Shown one piece after another: positions 1 through 7,297 of a stretch of DNA of 64,000 nt (position 1 is the first letter of the stretch; the number at the start of each line of letters is the position of its first letter). The stretch is from Streptomyces chartreusis NRRL 3882. GTDB lineage: Bacteria; Actinomycetota; Actinomycetes; Streptomycetales; Streptomycetaceae. Made by a program: the position numbers and the translations under genes. The stretch lies in assembly GCF_900236475.1 (NCBI RefSeq), contig NZ_LT963352.1, forward strand, positions 4,108,501 through 4,172,500. Direction: 5' to 3'. The notes beneath the pieces were generated by a model. The model made no database searches. It saw only the letters and a list, made by a program, of their open reading frames with translations, and was not told the origin of the DNA.

Positions 1-91
1 CCGGCTCGCGGCGAACGAGCGCGAGCTTCCCGACCCCGCCGACGACTCCGAGCCGCCCCACACGGGCACCCGGCCTGAGGCGAGTGCCTGA
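1..91 (+). CDS. C-terminal end of an upstream gene (partial)
   Basis: Reading from base 2, the frame stays open to TGA at 89-91 and encodes a hydrophilic Ala/Pro/Glu-rich tail beginning RLAANERELPDP. The codons show the usual third-position GC bias. In Streptomyces the gene next to wblA is commonly an anion-transporting ATPase, and this could be its C-terminus, but 29 residues are too few to prove it. A hairpin follows at 135-153. The 5' part lies outside the window. Confidence 0.45.
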   Translation, partial: RLAANERELPDPADDSEPPHTGTRPEASA

Positions 92-134
92 GCGAACGCC
101 TGAAGCGTGCCTCAGGGCAACCCGGCGATGGCGA

Positions 135-153
135 AGGGCCCGTCAAGGGCCCT
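135..153. terminator. Hairpin between convergent genes
   Basis: A perfect 7-bp stem AGGGCCC / GGGCCCT encloses the 5-base loop GTCAA. It lies between the rightward gene ending at 91 and leftward wblA ending at 198, so it could terminate both. There is no U-tract, which is normal for Streptomyces terminators. Confidence 0.5.
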
Positions 154-197
154 CGAACCTTCGGAACCCCCGGAAGGAACCCCCCGGAGGGAACCCC

Positions 198-536
198 TCA
201 GCTCACCGCCGCGTAGTTCTCGTAGACCTCGTCGTCGTCGAGGGGCACGATGCCGGTGCCGCGCTCGTACTCCGTACGCGCCGTCTCCAGCAGCCGGCGC
301 CAGGAGGTCACCGTGGGCCGCCTGCGCAGCAGTGCGCGGCGCTCCCGCTCCGTCATGCCTCCCCACACGCCGAACTCGACGCGGTTGTCCAGCGCGTCGG
401 CCAGGCACTCCGTACGCACCGGGCATCCGGTGCACACCGCCTTGGCCCTGTTCTGCGCTGCTCCCTGAACGAACAGTTCATCCGGATCGGTAGTGCGGCA
501 GGCCGCCTGCGCACTCCAGTCGACTACCCAGCCCAT
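198..536 (-). CDS. wblA: WhiB-family iron-sulfur regulator WblA
   Basis: This is a 112-residue WhiB-like protein. The four iron-sulfur cysteines are visible in AAC(R), AVC-x2-C (TGCPVRTEC gives C-x2-C-x5-C spacing) and the following Cys. The signature turn GVWGGMTERERR and a basic C-terminal DNA-binding tail follow. The run DPDELFVQGAAQNRAKAVC is typical of WblA and its mycobacterial counterpart WhiB4. I chose ATG at 536 because AGGAC lies about 8 bases upstream and WhiB proteins usually start just before this tryptophan. A GTG at 593 in the same frame would add 19 residues. WblA is known in Streptomyces as a pleiotropic regulator that affects sporulation and represses antibiotic production. 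It is transcribed away from the long regulatory region 537-944. Confidence 0.93.
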   Translation of the reverse strand: MGWVVDWSAQAACRTTDPDELFVQGAAQNRAKAVCTGCPVRTECLADALDNRVEFGVWGGMTERERRALLRRRPTVTSWRRLLETARTEYERGTGIVPLDDDEVYENYAAVS

Positions 537-944
537 ACCGGCGCCGTCCTCTCCCGAATCGAGGCTCCCCCACGGCGGCAGCGGCATATTCACCGCCGCC
601 AGTTGAGGACGTTACGGAAGGTGGGCACAGTGCAACACCCCCAGCGGGCCCAATCTTGAATGGTCCGAACGGACTATGGGTAAGCGGCAGATCACCCGGG
701 GGAGTGAGCTGGCGACATACGTAACCTTCCCGGCAAACCGGGACAGTTCAGTTGCGTCACAACGGACGCCGTATGACACACAAGGCGGATTCGGACACGA
801 CCCCACCAAAAAAGTTGGGGAACACCCGGAACGATTCGGGGTCGCCGGACGTATTGATACGTGGCCTCACTGCTGTGACAGTTGAGAGCAGCTTAGGCCA
901 AGGCCTATACGCCTGTCCGGCGAATGAGAACGTAGGCTGCCCTC
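537..944. promoter_or_regulatory. Long divergent control region wblA / PBP
   Basis: This 408-bp stretch separates wblA (leftward) from the penicillin-binding protein gene (rightward). I see no convincing coding frame. It holds two short inverted repeats: GTCCG-AA-CGGAC at 663-674, about 130 bp upstream of the wblA start, and ACGTAT-TG-ATACGT at 849-862, about 85 bp upstream of the PBP start. Developmental genes in Streptomyces often have such long upstream regions. Regulator identities cannot be read from the sequence. Confidence 0.5.
849..862. promoter_or_regulatory. Perfect 6-2-6 inverted repeat, possible operator
   Basis: ACGTAT-TG-ATACGT is a perfect dyad in otherwise GC-rich DNA, about 85 bp upstream of the PBP start codon. 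Its size fits a dimeric repressor site. The cognate protein is unknown. Confidence 0.35.
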
Positions 945-3245
945 ATGCCAAAGAAGCGCTCGGGCGGTGGTCTGTCACCCACACAGCAGGCCGCCAAGCT
1001 CCTCGGTGTCAGTGTTCTCGCGGGAGCCGTGCTGGCCGGTATCGCGCTGCCCGCGGTGGGCGCGCTGGGGCTGGCGGCGAAGGGATCGGTCGAGAGCTTC
1101 GACGAACTCCCGGCCAACATGAAGACCCCGCCCCTGAGTCAGCGCACCACGATCCTCGACGCCGACGGCGGCCAGATCGCCACGGTCTACTCGCGCGACC
1201 GCACGGTGGTCCCCCTCAAGGACGTCTCGCCGTACATGCAGAAGGCGATCGTCGCGATCGAGGACTCGCGCTTCTACCAGCACGGCGCGGTCGACCTGAA
1301 GGGCGTCCTGCGCGCCCTCAACAAGAACGCGCGCAGCGGTGAGGTCGCCCAGGGAGCGTCGACCCTGACGCAGCAGTACGTGAAGAACGTCTTCGTCGAG
1401 GAGGCCGGCGACGACCCGACGAAGGTCGCGCAGGCCACCCAGCAGACCATCGGCCGCAAGATCCGCGAACTGAAGTACGCGATCCAGGTCGAGGAGGAGC
1501 TCGGGAAGAAGAAGATCCTCGAGAACTACCTGAACATCACGTTCTTCGGCCAGCAGGCCTACGGCGTCGAGGCCGCGGCCCAGCGCTACTTCTCCAAGTC
1601 CGCCAAGGACCTGAACCTCCAGGAGGCGGCCCTCCTCGCCGGCATCGTCCAGTCGCCCAGCCGGTACGACCCGGTCAACGACGAGGCGGAGGCCACCAAA
1701 CGCCGCAACACCGTGCTCCGGCGCATGGCCGAGGTCGGCGACATCTCCCGGGCGCAGGCCGCCGAGGCGATGAAGGCGCCGCTGGGCCTGAAGGTCAGCA
1801 AGCCCAAGAACGGCTGCATCACGGCGACCAAGGGCGCGGGCTTCTTCTGCGACTACGTGCGCGAGGTCTTCCTGAACGACCCGGTCTTCGGCAAGACCAA
1901 GGAGGAGCGGGCGAAGGTCTGGAACCAGGGCGGCCTCACCATCCGCACCACCATGGACCCGCAGGCCCAGAACGCGGCACAGCGGTCCATCAAGGACCAC
2001 GTCTACAAGAGCGACGAGGTGGCCACCGCCGCCACCATCGTCCAGCCGGGCACCGGCAAGGTCCTCGCCATGGGCCAGTCGCGCCCGTACGGCTTCGGCA
2101 AGAACGAGACGCAGATCAACCTCTCCGTCGACCAGTCGATGGGCGGCGGCATGGGCTACCAGCCCGGTTCGACGTTCAAGCCGATCGTGGCCGCCGCGGC
2201 CCTCGAGGACGGCATGCCGGCGAACAAGGTGTACCCCTCGCCGTACGAGATGCGGTACCCGAGCCCGGTCGCGGCCTGCGACGGCAGGACCTGGAAGAAC
2301 GATCCGGCCGCCCCCGCCGAGGTGGCAAACGAGAACAGGTCCGAGGTCGGTCCGTACGACATGAAGGAGGCGACCGCCAAGTCGGTCAACACCTACTACG
2401 TGCAGATGATCAGTGACATCGGCATCTGCCCGGTGACGACGATGGCGAAGAAGATGGGCGTCGAGCGGGCCGACGGCGACAAGATGCCCCAGGTGCCCTC
2501 CATCGCCCTCGGCACCCAGGAGATGTCGCCGCTGACCATGGCGAACGCGTACGCCACGTTCGCCTCGCGCGGCATGTACTGCACGCCGGTCGCCATCGAG
2601 TCGATCAGCCAGCGCGTCGGCGACAGCACGAAGTCGCTCGAGGTCCCGAAGTCGACCTGCTCGCGCGCGATGTCGGAGAAGACCGCCGACACCATCAACG
2701 CGCTGCTGCGGGGCGTCGTCGAGGACGGTACGGGTAAGAAGGCCGGCCTCGGCAGCCGCCCCAGCGCCGGTAAGACCGGTACGACGGACGAGCGCTACGC
2801 GGCCTGGTTCGTGGGCTACACGCCCAACATGGCCGGTGCCGTGTGGGTCGGCGACCCCGCACACAAGCGGAAGATGGTCGGCATCACCATCGGCGGCGTC
2901 CCGTACGGCAAGGTGTTCGGTGGCGAGGTCCCCGGACCGATCTGGGGCGACATGATGTCCGGCGCGCTGGAGGGCAAGCCCGTCGAGAACTTCAACACCG
3001 TCCACATCCCCGACGGCATCGACCGGGACCGCGGCGACGGGAACGGCGACGACGAGGGCCGCGACAACGGGGACAACGGCGGCAACGGAGACGGCGGCTT
3101 CATCGGCGGCCTGGTCGGCGGCAACAACGGCGGCGGCGGGGACGGCGGCGCCTTCCCGACACCGTCGTTCAGCATTCCGGAGGGATTCTTCCGAGGCCAG
3201 GGCAACGGGGGCAACGGGGGCAACGGGAACGGGGGACGCGGCTGA
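945..3245 (+). CDS. Class A penicillin-binding protein (transglycosylase/transpeptidase)
   Basis: This 766-residue bifunctional murein synthase polymerises lipid II and cross-links peptidoglycan outside the membrane. Residues 1-15 are basic, followed by one membrane anchor at about 18-45. The GT51 glycosyltransferase domain (about 60-250) carries the motif AIEDSRFYQHG with catalytic Glu106, plus GASTLTQQ. The transpeptidase domain (about 330-660) shows S409-T-F-K412, SVN at 480-482 and KTGTT from 610. The last roughly 85 residues are Asn/Gly/Asp-rich low complexity, a common tail in actinobacterial PBPs. It is a single gene closed by the 48-bp palindrome at 3266-3313. It is unrelated in function to wblA but adjacent to it in many Streptomyces. 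Confidence 0.95.
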   Translation: MPKKRSGGGLSPTQQAAKLLGVSVLAGAVLAGIALPAVGALGLAAKGSVESFDELPANMKTPPLSQRTTILDADGGQIATVYSRDRTVVPLKDVSPYMQKAIVAIEDSRFYQHGAVDLKGVLRALNKNARSGEVAQGASTLTQQYVKNVFVEEAGDDPTKVAQATQQTIGRKIRELKYAIQVEEELGKKKILENYLNITFFGQQAYGVEAAAQRYFSKSAKDLNLQEAALLAGIVQSPSRYDPVNDEAEATKRRNTVLRRMAEVGDISRAQAAEAMKAPLGLKVSKPKNGCITATKGAGFFCDYVREVFLNDPVFGKTKEERAKVWNQGGLTIRTTMDPQAQNAAQRSIKDHVYKSDEVATAATIVQPGTGKVLAMGQSRPYGFGKNETQINLSVDQSMGGGMGYQPGSTFKPIVAAAALEDGMPANKVYPSPYEMRYPSPVAACDGRTWKNDPAAPAEVANENRSEVGPYDMKEATAKSVNTYYVQMISDIGICPVTTMAKKMGVERADGDKMPQVPSIALGTQEMSPLTMANAYATFASRGMYCTPVAIESISQRVGDSTKSLEVPKSTCSRAMSEKTADTINALLRGVVEDGTGKKAGLGSRPSAGKTGTTDERYAAWFVGYTPNMAGAVWVGDPAHKRKMVGITIGGVPYGKVFGGEVPGPIWGDMMSGALEGKPVENFNTVHIPDGIDRDRGDGNGDDEGRDNGDNGGNGDGGFIGGLVGGNNGGGGDGGAFPTPSFSIPEGFFRGQGNGGNGGNGNGGRG

Positions 3246-3265
3246 CGCCGCGTCCTGAACGCGGA

Positions 3266-3313
3266 CGGCCCCTTCCCGCCGTACGAAGATCTTCGTACGG
3301 CGGGAAGGGGCCG
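3266..3313. terminator. Perfect 48-bp palindrome, bidirectional terminator
   Basis: Two 24-base arms match without a single mismatch around the centre GAAGA|TCTTC (3289/3290). It sits between the stop of the rightward PBP gene (3245) and the stop of the leftward secreted-protein gene (3345), so it can terminate both transcripts. Confidence 0.9.
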
Positions 3314-3344
3314 CGTGTTCCTGTCAGCGCGTTGACCTGCGGCC

Positions 3345-3785
3345 TCAGCCGCAGTGCTGCCAGCCGATCGAGTCGTACGCGACGGTCCGGCCGTTGTACA
3401 CGATCGACCCCTCCCACCTCACGCACTTGCCGGCGGCGGCGACCGTGACCGGGCCCGCGTACTGCGCGAAGCTCCCGGAGTCGGTGTCGCTCCGCTCCGG
3501 AGACGTACTGGCCATGAGCTTGATGCTCATCGACGTGGTCACGCCGTAGAGCGGTCCTCCGGACTTGGTGAAGATCGCGCAGTTGTTCGTGCCGTCCCAG
3601 TAGAGCCGGACCTGGCCGACGTACTGCCCGGTGTACGGGCTGTAGTCCCCCGTGACGTTGTACGTGTCGATGAGGCTTCCCGAGCAGCTGCCCGCCGCGT
3701 CCGCCGTCCCCGCGAAGCTCAACGTCGCGGCGACCACGGCCGCTGCGGTCACGGACGCCTTGAGAACACGTCTCGACCCAGTCAT
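3345..3785 (-). CDS. Small secreted protein with four cysteines
   Basis: This 146-residue protein has a clear Sec signal peptide. Basic MTGSRRVLK is followed by a hydrophobic Ala/Val stretch and a likely cleavage after TADAA near residue 31. The mature part of about 115 residues has exactly four cysteines (in SCSG, NNCAIF, GKCVRW and QHCG), which suggests two disulfide bonds. Aromatic and Gly/Ser/Thr residues dominate, fitting a small beta-sheet fold. Size and style resemble the spore-associated SapA-type exported proteins of Streptomyces, but I cannot show homology. It is monocistronic, with a strong terminator at its 3' end. Function unknown. Confidence 0.8.
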   Translation of the reverse strand: MTGSRRVLKASVTAAAVVAATLSFAGTADAAGSCSGSLIDTYNVTGDYSPYTGQYVGQVRLYWDGTNNCAIFTKSGGPLYGVTTSMSIKLMASTSPERSDTDSGSFAQYAGPVTVAAAGKCVRWEGSIVYNGRTVAYDSIGWQHCG

Positions 3786-3924
3786 CCCACCCTCAATTCG
3801 AACGAAAGTTCAGAGTCGGCTGACGCTAACACCCGCCCCGGGCCGGTGCCTCAGAAATCACACATTCGCGTCCGCGTGACCGCAGCCCCAGCTCCCTGGC
3901 TTCGCCAAGAGGCTCCCTGGGTCC

Positions 3925-4395
3925 CTAGGGCGTGTCCGCGAGGATCTTCTTCACAGCCGCGGCGACGCGGCCGCCCTCGGCCTGGCCCGCGACCTTCGGG
4001 TTCACGATCTTCATGACCGCGCCCATGGCCCGCGGCCCCTCCGCCCCGGCCGCCTTCGCCTCCTCGACGGCCTGGGCGACGATCTGGTTCAGCTCGTCGT
4101 CGCTCAGCTGCTTCGGCAGGTACGCGGCGAGCACCTCGCCCTCCGCCCTCTCCCGCTCCGCGCTCTCGGCGCGACCACCCTGCGCGAAGGCCTCGGCCGC
4201 CTCACGGCGCTTCTTCGCCTCCCGGGTGATCACCTTCTGTACCTCGTCGTCGGAGAGCTCGCGCTTCTCCTTGCCCGCGACCTCCTCCTTGGTGATCGCG
4301 GCGAGCGTCAGCCGGAGCGTCGAGGAGCGGAGCTCGTCGCGCTCCTTGATCGCGGCGTTGAGGTCGTCCTGCAGCTTCGACTTGAGCGTGGTCAT
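3925..4395 (-). CDS. GatB/YqeY domain protein
   Basis: This 156-residue protein is a full-length YqeY-type protein. The N-terminal helical part begins LKSKLQDDLNAAIKERDELR. A second helical part with YLPKQLSDDELNQIV leads to the family's GPRAMGAVMKIVNPKVAG segment, which corresponds to the helical tail domain of GatB. YqeY proteins may act on tRNA-dependent amidation or RNA, but the role is not settled. The ATG at 4395 is the obvious start. It is divergent from the metallophosphoesterase at 4541 and is probably a single-gene transcript. Confidence 0.9.
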   Translation of the reverse strand: MTTLKSKLQDDLNAAIKERDELRSSTLRLTLAAITKEEVAGKEKRELSDDEVQKVITREAKKRREAAEAFAQGGRAESAERERAEGEVLAAYLPKQLSDDELNQIVAQAVEEAKAAGAEGPRAMGAVMKIVNPKVAGQAEGGRVAAAVKKILADTP

Positions 4396-4540
4396 GGGGT
4401 TGATTGTCGCAGGTGCGGGCGGACAGGCGCCCGTTGATTTGTGGGTGATGGTCCAAGGGATGGTCTAAGGACCGTGGGCGTCAGGGGATTTCGGGCACCG
4501 CCGGGCGGAGGTGACCCGTCCGGTCTGACACGATGGTCGT

Positions 4541-5467
4541 ATGCGCGCGCGATACGGAGTCCCCCTGGGAATCGCGGCGGCTGGTGCCGCCGGTCTGTTG
4601 TACGCCGCGGGCTTCGAGGCCCGCTCCTTCCGCCTGCGCCGGGTCACGGTCCCGGTCCTGCCCTCGGGCATGCGCCCCCTGCGCGTGCTGCAGGTCTCCG
4701 ACATCCACATGGTCAGCGGTCAGCGCAAGAAGCAGCGCTGGCTGCGGTCCCTGGCGGGCCTGCGCCCCGACTTCGTGATCAACACGGGTGACAACCTCTC
4801 CGACCCGGAGGGCATCCCGGAGGTCCTGGACGCGCTCGGCCCCCTGATGGAGTTCCCGGGCGCGTACGTCTTCGGCTCCAACGACTACTACGGCCCCGTT
4901 CCCCGCAACCCCGCCCGCTACCTGCGCGAGAAGGCCCAGGGCCGCCACGGCCTGAACGGCAACCCGCCGGCCGTCGGCGTGGTGCACATCCCGTGGGAGG
5001 ACATGCGGGACGCCTTCGACGCGGCGGGCTGGCTGAACCTCACGAACACGCGCGGCACGCTCAAGATCGAGGGCGTCTCGCTGGAGCTGACGGGCCTGGA
5101 CGACCCGCACATCAAGCGGGACCGCTACGAGCAGGTGGCCGGCGGTCCGTCGGATTCGGCCGACTTCTCCATGGGCGTGGTCCACGCGCCGTACCTGCGC
5201 ACGCTGGACGCCTTCGCAGCCGACGGCTACCCCTTGATCCTGGCCGGCCACACCCACGGCGGCCAGCTGTGCATCCCCTTCTACGGCGCCCTGGTCACCA
5301 ACTGCGACCTGGACACGGACCGTGTGAAGGGCCTGTCCACGCACACCGCGGAGGGCCGTACGTCGTATCTGCACGTCTCGGCGGGCTGCGGCACGAACCG
5401 CTACACACCGGTACGGTTCGCGTGCCCGCCGGAGGCGACGTTGCTGACGTTGGTGGGGCGGGAGTAG
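4541..5467 (+). CDS. Metallophosphoesterase (YaeI-like)
   Basis: This 308-residue calcineurin-like phosphoesterase has an N-terminal hydrophobic segment (about residues 6-24), likely a membrane anchor. The metal-site motifs appear in order: VSDIH (DxH), NTGDN (GDxx), GSNDYYGP where the family usually has GNHD, and LAGHTHGGQ near the C-terminus. The YaeI subgroup acts on phosphodiesters such as lipid A-type or phospholipid substrates; the substrate here is unknown. The change of GNHD to GSND may alter the catalytic His position, although the Asn and Asp are kept. It stands alone; the following spacer contains short G/C-rich direct repeats. Confidence 0.9.
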   Translation: MRARYGVPLGIAAAGAAGLLYAAGFEARSFRLRRVTVPVLPSGMRPLRVLQVSDIHMVSGQRKKQRWLRSLAGLRPDFVINTGDNLSDPEGIPEVLDALGPLMEFPGAYVFGSNDYYGPVPRNPARYLREKAQGRHGLNGNPPAVGVVHIPWEDMRDAFDAAGWLNLTNTRGTLKIEGVSLELTGLDDPHIKRDRYEQVAGGPSDSADFSMGVVHAPYLRTLDAFAADGYPLILAGHTHGGQLCIPFYGALVTNCDLDTDRVKGLSTHTAEGRTSYLHVSAGCGTNRYTPVRFACPPEATLLTLVGRE

Positions 5468-5540
5468 CGGGGAACCTCTCCCACCCGCAGGGGCCGGTCG
5501 CGGTCGGCCGGGTCTGGTCGGGGTCGGCCGGGGCACACGG

Positions 5541-5606
5541 CCAGGGACCCGCAGCCAGGGCCCCCGGCCAGGGACCCCCGGGCCAGGGACCCCCGGCCAG
5601 GGCCCC
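5541..5606. repeat. Five short direct repeats, core CCAGGG(A/C)CCC
   Basis: Copies of CCAGGG followed by ACCC or CCCC begin at 5541, 5555, 5568, 5583 and 5597, with a period of 13-15 bp. They fill the spacer between the metallophosphoesterase and the Pr6Pr gene. They look like slippage-derived repeats; no function is evident. Confidence 0.7.
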
Positions 5607-5665
5607 ATTAACCCACACAGCCCGCCCACATCGCCCCCTATGTCCGCTTCTGTCAGCGTGGGGGC

Positions 5666-6436
5666 ATGACCGCCCCGATACCCCGGGACATACCGGATCT
5701 CCCCGCGATTCCGGGCAAGCCCGCGCTGAAGCCCTCCCCCGTCCCCGCCACGGCCGTCGTCACCCCGGTCCGCCGCCCGGCGGCCGCGGCCTTCCGCCTG
5801 CTGGTCGCCCTCGCGGCGACCGCGGGCGTGACGCTCGACGTACTCCTGGGCGACCCGTCCCGGACCCTCGGCTACTTCGCGATCCAGAGCAACATCCTCC
5901 TCGCGCTGGTCATGGCCCTCTCGGCCCGCCGCGCATGGACGGCCAGCCGCCCGCTCCCAGGAGCCGTACTGGGCGCGACGCTGCTCTACGTCGTCATCGC
6001 GGCCCTGGTGCAGCACCTGCTCCTGGCGAACGAGGCGAGCCCCTTCTCCCTCGCGGGCGAAGCAGCCGCCCCGACGGGCTGGCAGGCCCTCGCCCACCAC
6101 ACGCTCCACACGGTGACCCCGATCGCGGCCGTACTGGACTGGCTCCTGCTCACGTCCCCCGGCCGCCTGCACCTGCGCCAGGCCAGCACGTGGCTGCTCT
6201 ACCCCCTGGCCTACCTGGCCTTCTCCCTCATCCGAGGCGAGCTGCTCCTCCCGGGCACCACCGACCGCTACCTCTACCCCTTCCTGGACGTCGACCAGGA
6301 CGGCTACAAGAAGGTCCTCGGCAACGCCCTCCTCCTCGGCCTCTCCTTCTACGCCCTCGCGATCCTCCTCGTGGCCCTCGACCACGCCCGCCCGAACCCC
6401 CTCCGGCACCCCTGGAAAACCGGATTTCGTCTCTAG
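5666..6436 (+). CDS. Pr6Pr-family integral membrane protein
   Basis: This 256-residue protein has a Pro-rich cytoplasmic N-terminus (about 1-38) followed by about six hydrophobic segments. Recognisable family features include GYFAIQSNILLALVMA, the HH-TLHTVTPIAAVLDWLL segment, LLYPLAYLAFSLIRGE, and YPFLDVDQDGYKKV before the last membrane helix. These match the Pr6Pr membrane proteins common in actinobacteria, which are distantly related to FAR-17a/AIG1-like proteins. No biochemical role is established. ATG at 5666 is preceded by the weak purine stretch GTGGGGGC. It ends 47 bp before tRNA-Pro. Confidence 0.8.
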   Translation: MTAPIPRDIPDLPAIPGKPALKPSPVPATAVVTPVRRPAAAAFRLLVALAATAGVTLDVLLGDPSRTLGYFAIQSNILLALVMALSARRAWTASRPLPGAVLGATLLYVVIAALVQHLLLANEASPFSLAGEAAAPTGWQALAHHTLHTVTPIAAVLDWLLLTSPGRLHLRQASTWLLYPLAYLAFSLIRGELLLPGTTDRYLYPFLDVDQDGYKKVLGNALLLGLSFYALAILLVALDHARPNPLRHPWKTGFRL

Positions 6437-6483
6437 CCACCAGTGGGCTAAAGTAAACGTCGTCGCCGCGACAGCAGCGACAT

Positions 6484-6557
6484 CGGGGTGTAGCGCAGCT
6501 TGGCAGCGCGCTTCGTTCGGGACGAAGAGGTCGTGGGTTCAAATCCCGCCACCCCGA
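6484..6557 (+). tRNA. tRNA-Pro (anticodon CGG)
   Basis: The 74-nt cloverleaf folds completely. The acceptor stem is CGGGGTG / CACCCCG (6484-6490 with 6550-6556) with discriminator A6557. The D arm contains AGCTTGGCAGC. The anticodon stem CTTCG / CGAAG encloses the loop TTCGGGA (anticodon CGG). The T arm contains GGGTTCAAATCCC. It reads proline CCG codons. CCA is not encoded. A 17-bp hairpin follows 14 bp downstream. Confidence 0.97.
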
Positions 6558-6571
6558 CAGTGAAGTACCAG

Positions 6572-6610
6572 GTCAGGGGCCTGATCCAGTGAGTGGATCA
6601 GGCCCCTGAC
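6572..6610 (+). terminator. Terminator of tRNA-Pro
   Basis: A perfect 17-bp stem (6572-6588 with 6594-6610) with loop GTGAG lies immediately downstream of tRNA-Pro. It is followed by GGGTTT. Confidence 0.92.
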
Positions 6611-6629
6611 GGGTTTCTGGAGATCGGCT

Positions 6630-6696
6630 TTGGTCAGTGCCACGGCTGAGGGCATCGGGCCTGCCCGTTCGCGAATCCAGCTCCGTGGCTGACCAA
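6630..6696. repeat. Imperfect inverted repeat in the spacer after tRNA-Pro
   Basis: TTGGTCAGTGCCACGG at 6630-6645 is mirrored by CCGTGGCTGACCAA at 6683-6696, with two unpaired bases in the left arm. The right arm ends 8 bp before the XRE start codon. The structure could be an operator for that regulator or a transcript hairpin masking its start. Confidence 0.45.
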
Positions 6697-6703
6697 GAAC
6701 ACG

Positions 6704-7159
6704 ATGTCCAGCCGCCTCAACGGCCGTTGGATCACGGCACATGGCGGGCCATTACTCAGCGCGTCCCGCGACCACGCCCGTGTCCTCGCCCAGCGGGTGC
6801 GTGCGTTGCGGGAGGTCCGTGGGTGGACGCGGGAGCGGCTCGCTAAGGAAGCGGGCATCGCCGTCGGGACGCCGGCCCGTCTGGAGAGCGAGGGAGCAGT
6901 CCAGCCAGGTTTCTTCACCGTCGGCGCAGTCGCTGAGGCTCTGGAGGTCTCCCGCATGTTCCTTCGCCAGTACGGGACACACGCCGTGGAGGAGAAGCTC
7001 CGCGAGCGCTGGTTCGACCGGATGATCTCCCCGGAGAAGGCCGTGCACTGCTTCATCGGAAACGTCGCGGCCCGCCCCAAGACGTTTCTGCTGTTGGGCC
7101 TCTTCTACTCACGACGGGATGTCGTCCAGAGCTTCCAAGAAAGTCTGTTCGACCTGTAA
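6704..7159 (+). CDS. XRE-family HTH regulator beside tRNA-Pro
   Basis: In this 151-residue protein, residues about 28-85 form a Cro/C1-type helix-turn-helix (RVRALREVRGWTRERLAKEAGI, then ESEGAVQPGFFTVGAVAEALEV). The C-terminal 65 residues, with FFYSRR-like aromatic content, are not recognised. The start at 6704 is the first available; no strong ribosome-binding site precedes it. Codon 17 (6752-6754) is TTA, the rare leucine codon read by the bldA tRNA, so translation may be developmentally gated. Base composition in the last third is less GC-rich than the neighbours. Together with the position directly after a tRNA gene, this suggests horizontal acquisition. Confidence 0.7.
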   Translation: MSSRLNGRWITAHGGPLLSASRDHARVLAQRVRALREVRGWTRERLAKEAGIAVGTPARLESEGAVQPGFFTVGAVAEALEVSRMFLRQYGTHAVEEKLRERWFDRMISPEKAVHCFIGNVAARPKTFLLLGLFYSRRDVVQSFQESLFDL

Positions 7160-7247
7160 GGGTGAGTACGCAGGGCAGGTCGAGGCTGCTGGCCGCGTCG
7201 GGAACCCCGCCGCCGTTCCTAGTGCTTCGTCCGGTTCTTGAGCACCG

Positions 7248-7281
7248 CTGCCCGGGACAGCCCTTGGGCCGTCCCGGGCAG
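7248..7281. terminator. Bidirectional terminator, XRE gene / subtilase
   Basis: An 11-bp stem CTGCCCGGGAC / GTCCCGGGCAG (7248-7258 with 7271-7281) sits between two convergent genes ending at 7159 and 7298. Confidence 0.85.
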
Positions 7282-7297
7282 AGCCGGGTACAGGGGG

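Noticed and set aside
975..3005. 676-codon leftward frame opposite the PBP gene
   Set aside because: It is a GC-bias shadow of the PBP; the product is low in recognisable motifs.
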